Assembly: GCA_027577595.1 (NCBI GenBank)
Contig: JANBRJ010000001.1
Location: 248,001 to 312,000, forward strand
Length of the DNA: 64,000 nt
DNA from: Coemansia sp. RSA 487
Taxonomy: Eukaryota; Kickxellomycota; Kickxellomycetes; Kickxellales; Kickxellaceae
Reading direction: 5' to 3'
Shown here in pieces: positions 52,501 to 61,711 of this stretch. The notes under the pieces are model-generated. The model saw nothing but the letters and a program-made list of their open reading frames with translations. It made no database searches and was not told the origin of the DNA. The stretch's first letter is position 1. The number at the start of each line of letters is the position of its first letter. A program made the position numbers and the translations under genes.

Positions 52501-55500
52501 AGCTGGGACGAGTGCCGAAGTTTAAACATGCTGTACAATGATTCTTCGGCACAGCTCGCAGGAACCAAAAATATGGACGATGCTGTGGCATTGTCCCGCT
52601 GGGACAGCGGAATCGAGGGCAAATCCCACTTCGAAAGTCGCCACGAGGCAGCGAACGCAGCGCTTGCGGTTCCGACGGCTCCAACATGCTTCTCATCCGT
52701 TACTTCGGCACTACCTTCGCTCCATGACAACTCTGGGCGAATCGAGTTAAGCAACCCAAGATGCACAAGCGTATCGCCAATCGAAAACTCCGTGTTATGA
52801 TCTGCTGTGCTCTGCGGTTGACGATGGCCATTTTGGTATGACTGGACCGATCCCTTCGATGCAGCTTCCTGGTACAGCAGCAGTGTACGCCAGTCACCTG
52901 TATCTCGACACCTACGCATGATTTCCGAAACTGAGCTTATCGGCTCTAGAAGCTGCGCTGCTGGCTGGTTCCCAAGGCTGTGGTATACTGACCGTAAGAG
53001 TCCCTTGGCTTCAGCGCTTATGTCCGCGATCCCTGGCTGATGCTCGGTATTGGTACACGTCAGATCACACTCGAGCAAGAATGCAGCCGTCTTGGGCATG
53101 TCGAGCGTTGCTGCCAAATCTGCCATCTCGAAAAGCGCGAGCGGAAGCTTGACAAAGAACTCACGGATGTCAGAAAACTGTGGCGAAAGCTGGCGCGTTT
53201 CGAGCGTCCGGAATATGACATCCCTTGCGATGCGCGGCGCTCTTTTGTGCCAGTTGTAAGCAAAGTCTAGCAAGAATGACGATATCTCCGCTCGCTCTTC
53301 CTGTTGCGCGTCTAGGATCAACCCATGGATGACATGCGGAAGCAGACAACTAGCCACATGCGAATCGACAAGAATCAGAGGGATGGCTGGCTTGAGCTGT
53401 TTGCTATTTCTGTGCATTGCCAAGGCGCAGACTAGCTCCGAAAATGCCGTGTCGGCCGATATGTTTGGCGAGCAGAGCAATTCCAGGAGCGCGGTGTCCA
53501 GATAAACAGTGTGCTTCCCTCGAGCCCAAGCAGGATAGGACTGGCGGACGAGTACAATTGAGGGCATTGCAGCTACATCACGCATTATCCACTTTTGAGT
53601 TGCATCAGCCCACTTTAGCGCCGAGCCTAGCTGAAGCGTGCCATCCTTAGACATTTGCGGTCCGAATAGCTTGGCGGCAACATCGATTGCAGCTAGAACG
53701 GCACCTTGGTTGCGAGATTTGGTTATAGTGTTGCAGATATGCCAGTATACATCGCCTTCCTTTGCAATCTTGCCTTTGGAGCTGGAAGGAGCTTCTGAAC
53801 CTTCATCTGCATTCTCGAAAACCACCAGCAACGAAAGCGCGCGAAGAAGCATAGCGGCTGTACCGTTGTTCTCGTTAACAGCGCCGTTATGACGTTCAAA
53901 ATGCCTGCAGACAGCTTTACGAACAGCGAGCAAGTCACGGATAAGGAGCCTAGACAGATGTATCTGAGATCTTCCACTGTCCTCCGGATCAGTAAGAGAA
54001 AAACTGCTTGCCTTTGTATCCAAGGGCAGCGCCAGTTTCACAAGATTCTCAATGGATTCTACTAGGATCTCTGCACAAGCTGAGGAGTAATACTCCATAT
54101 CTAGCATACTCGCAGCAGCCTCTGCAACGCTCACAAGTACCATCCTGTCGTCCAGCGCCTTAACGACACCTTTTGTGACCATTAGAGATGTCAAGCGACT
54201 CCAATCGCATAAGGTCTCCAGAGAACCATCGACAAATAGGTGACTCGAACCGCTGGAAACATCATCACCCTCTACCTTTAAAATCGCCTGCAACATGGAA
54301 GTGAGGGTAGGAACAGACATGGCATCAATACTAGAGTTAAAGCCTTGTGACCTGCGCTTCATAAGCGAGTCAACAAGACCGGGGCCAATGCTGCCAAACA
54401 GATCACGGGGCGGTGTAGCAGTACTGCTATCAAGTATGGCGCAAAGTGCAAAGCAGCATATCGCATCAGTACGGCCAGGGACAAAAAGCCATGAATCGAA
54501 AACAGCTCGAAAAACCATTGCCTGGAAAAGAGGGCTGTCAAGGGTGTCAGGATGCAGGGTCTGAATCAAGAAACACAGCGAACAAACAAGACGCATCCGC
54601 TCATCGTCGTAAAGCGCAGATTGGAGTAGAGTATGGATGTGGGCGGCCACCCATGCTGCACGAGAGCTATTCAAGAACTCTGCAGCTTTAACGCCGCTAC
54701 TGGACAGAGCAATTGCATCGACAGCATCGCAAACTAAACCTGAGTCATAGCGACGCCCCCATCGAGGGATGGAAGCTGCAGCACATGGAAGGCTACTGGA
54801 ACTTGTCCTTGCTTGTTGCTCATCGTATATATGCGTGAATCCTCGAGCTATGTGCGTCTTTCCATGCTTGCTTTCAACCGAGGCCAGCATACGATTCATT
54901 TCAGCCGAAACATCGGAATCGGGCTTGTAGAGGCGAAGGATCTGAAGAATAATCGCCTCAGGCGTTTCCTTTGTGAATCGCTCGATACGTCTGGCGGAGA
55001 TAGAAGGCACTAGAATCGTTTCGTGCACACGGCTATACAACTCTGGGTTGGCCACTGACAAAACAGCCGCGTGAGCAAATAGCACCTGTGCACACGCATC
55101 ATCATCACCATCGTCAGCAATATGTGGGAGCACTTCTTTCGCTTTGTCCAGTTCCTCGCGCATAATATACTCTACCGCAAGCTCTACGCGCATCATATTC
55201 TGGGTGCCAGAATCCATTTGGGCATAGGGTGCACTGTCAATAATGGAAAACAGTTCTGGCTCAATGCTAAATATATCCAATGCACAACAGGATATCATCT
55301 GGCCGATAGAGCCAAATCCAGATAAAGTGGCAATCGCCAGAAGCAATCTGCGACAGTGCTGGGTGACTTGGTGCGAACAGCCGATTTTGGAGTGCAGCTG
55401 CATAAGCAGAATGGAAAGCGATCCAGGTATGACGCTTCCCGAACTTACAGACAGCAAGGAAGCGCCAATATCACGGGTCAAAAGCACCAACATACCGTCA

Positions 55501-58500
55501 ACATCGCATTCGGAGGCATTTGGATATACTATACTGGCATTTGGGAGCAGGTAAGGAAGCCCAAGCCCAAGCGATGCTAGCTGCTCCTCCGCAACAATCC
55601 TGACAGCGAAGGAAAGCGATGTCTGCGCGCATTGTACCAGCACGTCAGTGGCCGAAAAATCCAAGATTGAAAGTGTCTGAAGCAAGGGTGCGTTTTCCTT
55701 TCTAACCCAAGGTCCAAGTAGCGACCGTAGCAAGAATATCTCGACTGATGTGTCTAGCAAATTACCACCTACTTCCTCGCATATCCACGCAACAAAGCGA
55801 GGCATGTCTTCGTCAATTACCAGTTTGTCGCTTTCGGGAGCACAAACAATACCTTGGATAAACCGTAGAACGCAGAAAAGCGTTGGTGCATGGCCAATGT
55901 GGCTATAGCTGTCCAAAAAGGACAAGATCCGGTTTTTGAGCTGATCCAGAAGCTTATCTCTCGATGTCTGTGAACACAACATAGTGCAATGCATGAGAAG
56001 CCCGCAGGAAACCAGAAACTCGGTATCGCCCAAGCTTGCAATAATGCTGTCTAGCCTCTTGACCAAAAGCCTGTCACCGCGAGACTGATCTCCAACGATC
56101 GTAGATATAGTCTGAGCGGTCGACCGCCATGAGCAATCAACAAAGCGCAGTGTAGTGTAGTTCATCTGCAATGAAAGATAGCCATTATAGTCAATGCCGC
56201 TCTGGTGATGGCTGGCAGCAACACGTCCTTTCTCAGTTAGTTTGTAGGCATGCGCTTCCATCTGGGAATACCGACCGTGTGAACCGCCAATTGATCTACC
56301 TGCTAAATCGCCCATCGACAATGCGCACAAAAGGTCTGGGTTAGAGTGGTCAAATAGAGCGTTGAATAGTGTATTCATCTGAGGTTCCAGATTTGCGACG
56401 CAAGTGTATGTTTCCCTCCACGGAGAAATAAATGACAGCAGCCGCCAGATAATAGACGGGCTTTTTGCATTGCTAACGAGTGAAAACAAACGCTCGGAAA
56501 ATGCGTTCTCCATACGAACAAGGTCCTCGTCGGGAATGGCACTGTTGTCCACAGATTCTGAAGGGTCAATACAAAACGATTGCCTTGCGTGTGTGCATAT
56601 CTCAAAAAGTACAAGTGAAATGTACGGCATTGCAGTGCTAAAAACCGGGTTGTTCTCGCTATCCACACTCTGATCGAAACTCCTTAGCAAATCCTCAAAC
56701 ACAATTCGCCACTGCGGTCGGGAAAGGCTTGAGAACCCGCCAGCACGAGTGGTTGGCGTGGATATATCCTGGCGCACATGCTGGCAATAGTTTGAGGAGT
56801 GGTAAGCGATAAACTCCTTGCAGGTGTCTGAATCGTCGGAAAGGGCAGCAACGACGTGCATTACATTGGTGAATCGCAGTTCCCTGCTCCAGCAAGGATC
56901 TGGAATGGAAAAGCAAACATTTGAATCGCTTGCAGTGGCATTTTCAGTCCGCGCCAGCTGGAAAAAAAATCCAAAGATCCTTTTCGAGACATGCGTAAAT
57001 AGTTCAGCAGTCCATCTGCTCTTCGCAGCATGCTGGCAAAACTGGGCTATAACCTGGGAGCAAAGTCTTGTCGTCAAGTTTTGAGTCATGCTGTGACCAC
57101 TACGACACATGTATTGAGAAACAAGCAAGAGTAGCTGGACAACATCTGGTTGCTGTTGTTGTGGACAAATAGCCAGTGCATCAGACGCCCGGCGACAGAG
57201 GGCGTGGGCCAGATCCGAGGTCCCACCACAGTGATGAAGCAGATCGAACAGTAATCCAGCTGTGCCATACAAGCCAGCCTCAACGCCGGCAACAGCATGG
57301 CCCCATATCTCGTCAGACACAGATGAAACACGCAGGTCATCCTGGACAGAACCCAATCGATCACACGCAGCCAGGGACCGATAAAGGCCTAATACCCATT
57401 CGGCTAGTTCGCCACGCTGACTCATATCGCATTCCTGGATCAGTGATCGAACGTCGTAATAGAGCTCAGCAAGGTACATATCGTTAAACATATCGGGATA
57501 GATGTTTACAGTAAACCACAGTACCTGGGCAGACCCACGAGCATTCGCCAGCAAGTCGTCCGACTTGATACTTGCTAGAAAACGCGATATGGACGTGTAA
57601 ACAGAGCGGCTTCTCTTTTTCCTATGGTCCACCGATTCTGTATCTGGATTTGAAGACAAGCTAGACAATAGAGCAACCAAGAAGGCGGTAGTGTCAAAAA
57701 ATGCCAGCTGGAGTGGGTCGATAATAGAGTGTAAACGGAAATGTTTACTCGAACGAAACCAACGGGGCGTAGCAAAGGCGTCCTGGCTATCATTGCAACT
57801 ATCGAAAAGATGCCACATACTCAAGAGCTCGCGAGGCAAGCACATGAACTTGAATCTGTCCCAGGCGCCAGTGGAGATAGTTTTCAACGACAGTTTTAGT
57901 AGGGAAAGAGCGTCAGTGTCCTTGGTTGACAAGTATATGTGTGCAAGCATTCGAGTAGTGATGCGAATGGTATACAGTACAGAATCCTTCAGGGTGCTTG
58001 AGCGCGTCTGCCACAGTCGTAGGCCGCTGGAAAGCAATCCCTTTACGTGCTCCAAACCGTTCATCAGATATACATCTAGCTGGGAAAGTAGGATCGTGTT
58101 TGCTGTGTCGAGGATGATCGCCAAGCACCCGTTCTCGCGAATATGGAAACGACAGTACTCTGAACAAAACTCCATCACTCTCTGGCCAATGTTGTTGAGT
58201 CGCATTGGCTTTGCAGCCGAAACAACGGCAGACAGCACCTGGGCATACTCCAAATCTCCTGGAGAAATCGACAGGTCGTTTGACGACTCCACTGATGTTT
58301 GGGACTCTGGTGTGTTTCCAAACCTTGACAGTGAGCGTATACACAGGTCGACGATCTCATCGGCGCGACTGTCCTTGCAATTGCGCACATGCGGCTCATG
58401 TGCAGACCACGCTCCTAGAACTTTGGCATAATCCAACCCAAACACATGGCTCAGACACGGATCATTCACCAGGGACTCTGTTATGTGCTTGACCAGAAAC

Positions 58501-58928
58501 CGCGTGGGTTTGTCAGAGAGATACGGAACTGCCACAATCCAGATATGTCGGATATGGCCAGAGTATTGGGTCTGGATCCTACTGCACACTCTCTCACCAG
58601 CTGGGGAAACATCCGGCCACTCTTCGCCGTATTTGTTAATATAGCTTTGCGACTCCTTGATGACTATGCGAACGGTCCAAGTGACTATGTGCTCCCAGAC
58701 GCTAGGAGTGAAGGACGCCGCCATGGTTCCTCCACCATGTGCATCATCGCGGAGAATACCGGCGAGCTCTTGCACTCCTCGTGCGCGATCAGTTGCCTTG
58801 GAAGACTCGATAAGCTGTAGCTGTGCTGCAATCGCTCGTGAAGACTGGGAAATTTGCGGTGTACTAAGCGAAATGTCCGCCAAATCTTCGCTGGGAACGA
58901 CTTCGACGCGTCGGCGCTGCCCCGACAT
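49575..58928 (-). CDS. PI3K-like checkpoint kinase, ATR/Mec1/Rad3 type
   Basis: A giant serine/threonine kinase of the DNA-damage and replication checkpoint, acting in the nucleus with an ATRIP/Ddc2-type partner. 3117 residues from the first ATG (MSGQRRRVEV); a five-residue longer frame starts at TTG. The N-terminal two thirds are helical-repeat (HEAT-like) sequence, followed by FAT (about 1900-2500). The PI3K-type kinase domain has GKDDMRQDAIIEQ near 2760, GIGDRHLQNILMD near 2921-2933, and HIDLGIAFDLGK near 2939. A C-terminal FATC ends EGQVSELIQQATDPILLSRM then FEGWSAWY. The FATC and the absence of Tel1 or TOR features favour ATR over ATM. N-terminal IMSGQRRR is basic. One uninterrupted frame of 9.3 kb is notable in itself. 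Longer than human ATR (2644) and yeast Mec1 (2368). Confidence 0.92.
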   Translation of the reverse strand: MSGQRRRVEVVPSEDLADISLSTPQISQSSRAIAAQLQLIESSKATDRARGVQELAGILRDDAHGGGTMAASFTPSVWEHIVTWTVRIVIKESQSYINKYGEEWPDVSPAGERVCSRIQTQYSGHIRHIWIVAVPYLSDKPTRFLVKHITESLVNDPCLSHVFGLDYAKVLGAWSAHEPHVRNCKDSRADEIVDLCIRSLSRFGNTPESQTSVESSNDLSISPGDLEYAQVLSAVVSAAKPMRLNNIGQRVMEFCSEYCRFHIRENGCLAIILDTANTILLSQLDVYLMNGLEHVKGLLSSGLRLWQTRSSTLKDSVLYTIRITTRMLAHIYLSTKDTDALSLLKLSLKTISTGAWDRFKFMCLPRELLSMWHLFDSCNDSQDAFATPRWFRSSKHFRLHSIIDPLQLAFFDTTAFLVALLSSLSSNPDTESVDHRKKRSRSVYTSISRFLASIKSDDLLANARGSAQVLWFTVNIYPDMFNDMYLAELYYDVRSLIQECDMSQRGELAEWVLGLYRSLAACDRLGSVQDDLRVSSVSDEIWGHAVAGVEAGLYGTAGLLFDLLHHCGGTSDLAHALCRRASDALAICPQQQQPDVVQLLLLVSQYMCRSGHSMTQNLTTRLCSQVIAQFCQHAAKSRWTAELFTHVSKRIFGFFFQLARTENATASDSNVCFSIPDPCWSRELRFTNVMHVVAALSDDSDTCKEFIAYHSSNYCQHVRQDISTPTTRAGGFSSLSRPQWRIVFEDLLRSFDQSVDSENNPVFSTAMPYISLVLFEICTHARQSFCIDPSESVDNSAIPDEDLVRMENAFSERLFSLVSNAKSPSIIWRLLSFISPWRETYTCVANLEPQMNTLFNALFDHSNPDLLCALSMGDLAGRSIGGSHGRYSQMEAHAYKLTEKGRVAASHHQSGIDYNGYLSLQMNYTTLRFVDCSWRSTAQTISTIVGDQSRGDRLLVKRLDSIIASLGDTEFLVSCGLLMHCTMLCSQTSRDKLLDQLKNRILSFLDSYSHIGHAPTLFCVLRFIQGIVCAPESDKLVIDEDMPRFVAWICEEVGGNLLDTSVEIFLLRSLLGPWVRKENAPLLQTLSILDFSATDVLVQCAQTSLSFAVRIVAEEQLASLGLGLPYLLPNASIVYPNASECDVDGMLVLLTRDIGASLLSVSSGSVIPGSLSILLMQLHSKIGCSHQVTQHCRRLLLAIATLSGFGSIGQMISCCALDIFSIEPELFSIIDSAPYAQMDSGTQNMMRVELAVEYIMREELDKAKEVLPHIADDGDDDACAQVLFAHAAVLSVANPELYSRVHETILVPSISARRIERFTKETPEAIILQILRLYKPDSDVSAEMNRMLASVESKHGKTHIARGFTHIYDEQQARTSSSSLPCAAASIPRWGRRYDSGLVCDAVDAIALSSSGVKAAEFLNSSRAAWVAAHIHTLLQSALYDDERMRLVCSLCFLIQTLHPDTLDSPLFQAMVFRAVFDSWLFVPGRTDAICCFALCAILDSSTATPPRDLFGSIGPGLVDSLMKRRSQGFNSSIDAMSVPTLTSMLQAILKVEGDDVSSGSSHLFVDGSLETLCDWSRLTSLMVTKGVVKALDDRMVLVSVAEAAASMLDMEYYSSACAEILVESIENLVKLALPLDTKASSFSLTDPEDSGRSQIHLSRLLIRDLLAVRKAVCRHFERHNGAVNENNGTAAMLLRALSLLVVFENADEGSEAPSSSKGKIAKEGDVYWHICNTITKSRNQGAVLAAIDVAAKLFGPQMSKDGTLQLGSALKWADATQKWIMRDVAAMPSIVLVRQSYPAWARGKHTVYLDTALLELLCSPNISADTAFSELVCALAMHRNSKQLKPAIPLILVDSHVASCLLPHVIHGLILDAQQEERAEISSFLLDFAYNWHKRAPRIARDVIFRTLETRQLSPQFSDIREFFVKLPLALFEMADLAATLDMPKTAAFLLECDLTCTNTEHQPGIADISAEAKGLLRSVYHSLGNQPAAQLLEPISSVSEIMRRCRDTGDWRTLLLYQEAASKGSVQSYQNGHRQPQSTADHNTEFSIGDTLVHLGLLNSIRPELSWSEGSAEVTDEKHVGAVGTASAAFAASWRLSKWDLPSIPLSQRDNATASSIFLVPASCAEESLYSMFKLRHSSQLTEAGLVAQNYMSSTSAISALTAPSGNGQESWSYQTVTMLLPLITGRGCSKPLDASEFVHTSQIAELLLFRSRTSMSAKALAPVYSANLTLHEIAICDANAQSQDGEAIKQLFGRYKDAVHSACLVSRQTGNWQASMNYIFRLRSLSHAIEYDDRILEPELKLWEAETLWDAGNKNMAIEVLQSHKKAMEDLLQQTKVVQIDESSTHPTENTAAALPTWTDAEIETATILLSKIILTVGEWSDTQRKERPAVLWEEYFNKSAQLLQGVNSPTAWTGRALNALAEFSERQCEELTAMRDNEASSAVRKQKSRELAACQQQLSRASNSADSSRLKTILRRLEIQVNNDQKEHAELRSNIGGFLRLAVWSFVKCLECCNTFDDSVYSLVSLIMTHARLPELHSVLSSGLLDSVPSHKLLPLSHQLCARLGTESDAFHTTLAHLVRRMSIDYPYHTLYHLFALRNANRTSSSADSSKSLRRTSSFIAQQAPESEKMEQRRSEAATSIIVGITTNSPDLGGIVRAIEEMCNMYIELAVAPVPEKYRSSKLEGRLIEFSSKLKIKKLVKNLPPNIPVLTALPRAEAPRDYMCVPFISTIADGYTLAGGINLPKITRVIGTDGKRYKQLVKGKDDMRQDAIIEQLFQVINKCMSSAKRKTPGLTPSSSSGMRVRTYQVVPLTKRCGVLQWVDDTVPLGNWFRESEEKYRPEAPAMAQLRNIVHNVHKDKTATAHQKVEVFESVCRMAPPVFRFFFYEYFYDSQSWFERREVYIRSAAVSSIAGWVLGIGDRHLQNILMDRSTAEVVHIDLGIAFDLGKLLPMPELVPFRLTREMIDGMGLLGLQGTFQNTCQTALRVMRMNARVVITILNVLKVDPLYMWSLIPLRIDKMNRTAGVYTDDLRDGARISNTPSDIGERDMLLAEETDAAAAEDENKEAWRSIIHVGQRLDARISVEGQVSELIQQATDPILLSRMFEGWSAWY

Positions 58929-59362
58929 TATGAAATTTTGCAAGTAGGAAGGAGCACTGAAAATAAAGAAATAAAAATAAACAAAGAGCAGAAAATAAAC
59001 AGACCTCTCAACGAAGAGTGGTGATGACGAAAAAAAAAACTCAGCAACAGATGTTGATCAAGATTAAGCGAGACACAATTCGATTGCCTGGGAGAAAGAT
59101 TCCTTAAACATCAACAATCTATAACATCATTCCTATTCGACACAGCTGGTTTTGTACAGCATAGTATGGAGGTCGTGAAATTGAAAAGCCGACGTGAAAA
59201 ACATGTCGATGCAAAAAAATAAATGAATGGAAAGGAAAGCTAGTAGTCAACCAAAGAATGTGCGCTGCACAAGAGACTAGGGATGCGAAATGAGCTTCAG
59301 CACTGGTGCAACCAAAAAGAAGCTCCACGATTCGAAAGAAATGTTGCGAAATCGACGCCCGA
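58929..59362. other. Upstream region of the ATR-like gene
   Basis: 434 bases with short A-rich tracts. It must contain the ATR-like promoter and the 3' end of the repeat-protein gene; no TATA box stands out. Confidence 0.5.
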
Positions 59363-60283
59363 TTAGGCCTGGTTCTGGACAACAGTGGTCTTCTGGGTGC
59401 TCTGCTGGGGAGCAGCAGAGACAACAGCAGGCTCAGCAACAACCTCCTCGACAATGGGCCTGACAGTGACGGCTGGGCGAGCGACGACCCAGTTGGAGGC
59501 AAACTGAGGAGCAAAAGCGGTAGGGGCAACAAAGTTGGCGGTGGCAAACTGGGCGTCGTGCTGGTTGTTGGCGAATACAACATCGGCATCACGCTTGATG
59601 ACACGGCCGGCGGCGGTGAAGGCATCAACCTCGATGGGGCGGCTGGCGACGACCTGGGGAACGCCAAATGCAGATGTGGCGAATCCGGGGTGGAACTGAG
59701 CAGGCCCGGCACCCTCCATGTTGGCAACCTGAGACTGGGTGCGGTGATGGTTGTCTGCGAAGACGACGTCGCCGCTGCGACGGAAGACAGGCGAAACAAA
59801 GCCAGGGCGCACGAAAGTTGGCTGGAAAACATGAGCGGGGAGAGCCTGCTCGTTGGCAACCTGGGACTGCACCTGGTGGTGGTTGTCAGCAAAGACAACA
59901 TCGCCACGGCGACGGAATCCAGTGACGTCGGCGCCGAAGAGGTTCTGGACGGGACCCATGCCGTTGGAGTCACCGTTGGCGGTCCAGCCGTCGTTGCCCT
60001 TGACATGGCTAACCGACGGGTTGTTGACGAGGTTGTCTTTGATGGCGGTGTTGGCGTTGACGTTCGTGAATGACGAACCAACGATGTCGTTGAAGGTGGT
60101 TGGGCCGGCAGAGGGGCTGGTTGCGCCACCAGATGCCAACGATGAGTCCCACTGCACGCCGTTGTTGATGTTCGGGTTGGTGATGGCGTTGGTTCCATCA
60201 GAAAGGCTGGCACCACCGGTGAAACCGATTTCCTGGGCAACGACTGCCGAGGCAGCAACGAAGAGAGCAGAGACAGTACGCAT
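59363..60283 (-). CDS. Secreted repeat protein with dibasic-preceded repeats (Kex2-processed-peptide-like)
   Basis: 306 residues from the ATG with a signal peptide (MRTVSALFVAASAVVAQ). A Asn/Gly/Ser-rich middle (about 20-120) is followed by three repeats, GDVVFADNHHQVQSQVAN (127-144), GDVVFADNHHRTQSQVAN (171-188) and ADVVFANNQHDAQFATAN (233-250). Each starts within three residues of a dibasic site (R124-R125-R126, R168-R169, K230-R231). Such sites are cut by Kex2 in the late Golgi; fungal pheromone precursors, repellents and ustiloxin-type precursors share this plan. Repeats 1 and 2 differ in six or more silent positions but only two residues, so the peptide is conserved. There is no Cys in the mature protein. 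A TATA box lies about 150 bases upstream. Other overlapping frames are shadows. A structural wall protein is the alternative. Confidence 0.8.
   Translation of the reverse strand: MRTVSALFVAASAVVAQEIGFTGGASLSDGTNAITNPNINNGVQWDSSLASGGATSPSAGPTTFNDIVGSSFTNVNANTAIKDNLVNNPSVSHVKGNDGWTANGDSNGMGPVQNLFGADVTGFRRRGDVVFADNHHQVQSQVANEQALPAHVFQPTFVRPGFVSPVFRRSGDVVFADNHHRTQSQVANMEGAGPAQFHPGFATSAFGVPQVVASRPIEVDAFTAAGRVIKRDADVVFANNQHDAQFATANFVAPTAFAPQFASNWVVARPAVTVRPIVEEVVAEPAVVSAAPQQSTQKTTVVQNQA
59534..59587 (-). repeat. Coding repeat 3 of the secreted repeat protein
   Basis: Encodes ADVVFANNQHDAQFATAN, the most diverged copy, right after a KR-D sequence. Confidence 0.8.
59720..59773 (-). repeat. Coding repeat 2 of the secreted repeat protein
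   Basis: Encodes GDVVFADNHHRTQSQVAN, one residue after an RR pair. Confidence 0.85.
59852..59905 (-). repeat. Coding repeat 1 of the secreted repeat protein
   Basis: Encodes GDVVFADNHHQVQSQVAN, directly after RRR. Starts of repeats 1 and 2 are 44 codons apart, those of 2 and 3 are 62 apart. Confidence 0.85.
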
Positions 60284-60428
60284 TCTAAAGAATTGGTGAG
60301 ATGGAAATGTTGTTTGTAACAAGGTGGTGGTGATGTCGCGTGAATAGAAATAAAGAGGACTTGTTTGAATGGTGTTCTAGTTCGATGAGGATACCTGAAA
60401 CTTGCTTGGGTGGTGACGGCTATCCGTC

Positions 60429-60436
60429 TTTTTATA
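60429..60436 (-). promoter_or_regulatory. TATA box of the secreted repeat protein
   Basis: TATAAAAA on the minus strand, about 150 bases upstream of the ATG at 60283. Confidence 0.6.
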
Positions 60437-60510
60437 TCCTCGAAGGACATTTGAACACGGACCATTCGTATACTTGGGATTACATGGGATATGTTCTACT
60501 GAAGATCACC

Positions 60511-60534
60511 TTGTTTGTTTGTTTGTTTGTTTGT
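60511..60534. repeat. (GTTT)n microsatellite
   Basis: Five to six TTTG units followed by a T-run. Confidence 0.85.
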
Positions 60535-61000
60535 TTTTTTGTTTTTTTTTCTCTAGCCATATTATTTAGGAAATTTTCATGTAGTAGCGAATTGCAGCAC
60601 ACTGCATTATGATAGCTACTATCGAAGTAGCATTGTAATCGACGGAAAACAGTAGAAATAAGGGATATGTTGCATTTGCTATGTATATTCAGAAAACCAG
60701 AAGCAGGCGCTGCTGCTGCAGTAACGACCAGATTACACAATATCAATACACTTGATCATGTTCCCTCCTTTCGCATTCCACAAGTACATGAGTCCCAACC
60801 AGATAAGCTGCTTATGGACCAAGACAATAGCAATTAGCACAACAATCGATTCAGGTGACGTGATTTAATGAAGCTGCGCCAGCAAGTTTGAGAAAACAAT
60901 AGCAGCGCCACTTTTATATTTCTTTGTCCTAAAATTGTAGGCATGGTGAGGCTGGGAAACGAGCAAAAGAAGAACGCCATGTTTTTCCCTTTCACCATTG

Positions 61001-61018
61001 CTATTATTATTATTATTA
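61001..61018. repeat. (ATT)n microsatellite
   Basis: About six ATT/TTA units in the gene-free stretch. Confidence 0.85.
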
Positions 61019-61711
61019 ATTTGGGTGTCTTAGAAGGCCATCAAAGCTCTGCTTTGGGATTATGTAGCTTTCACTAACAATTCAGCAACAATGAGCATGC
61101 ACATTTAGCAAGCTTATCCCCTTTTATTCGCATTTCGTAAACATGGATGTTTTGTGATCATTGTTTGAACCCAACAATGGAATGAAAATTTGCAAATTAA
61201 AATTGCATTGTATTTTTTGGTACCACGCTCAGACGCTCTCCTTTTCAAGATACACGTGCTCAAGAAGGAGATTACATTCTGTGGAGAACACTTTGGCGAC
61301 AATAGATGCAATGCCATCAAATGTGCTTTTTATAGTACAACCTGCAGAAAACATACGCTGTTTTGCAACTGTCCTGATAAACAGTAGCACCGCTGTTCGA
61401 GAGTATATTTATTTAAAGGCTGCTTTGCCAACAAAAGAAGTAACAAACTTGGATAATTCACCAACCAACCTGGGGATTGTTCACAAAATCAGGCACAGTT
61501 CCTAAAAATGGCATTTGTGGAGATTTCAAAATAGATCGAATAAAACACCGTAGTCTATATGTTTACGCTGCATATCTGCTACGAAATGTACGATTTTGTA
61601 AAACGCGGTTTTTACAAGCGCCATTGAATGCAGCATCTCCTTTTATCTAGTAATTGTTACGTCTATCACTATTACTTCATACTTTGCTTAACAAGAGCTA
61701 CCGACTAGTCG

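Larger units (their letters stand above)
60284..61711. other. Upstream region of the secreted repeat protein; otherwise gene-free
   Basis: About 1.4 kb between divergent genes. Contains a minus-strand TATA box at 60429-60436, a (GTTT)n run at about 60511-60534 and an (ATT)n run at about 61001-61018. A 114-codon plus-strand frame (61161-61505) starts at TTG; its second half looks fairly protein-like, but nothing else supports it. Confidence 0.5.

Noticed and set aside
59119-60465. 448-codon frame overlapping the secreted repeat protein on the same strand
   Set aside because: A shifted-frame shadow. Its product is Ser/Pro/Thr/Leu-rich noise, while the 306-residue frame has a signal peptide and repeats whose differences are mostly silent in that frame.
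61161-61505. Plus-strand frame of 114 codons
   Set aside because: Starts at TTG. The second half looks somewhat protein-like, but there is no domain, promoter or codon bias to support it.
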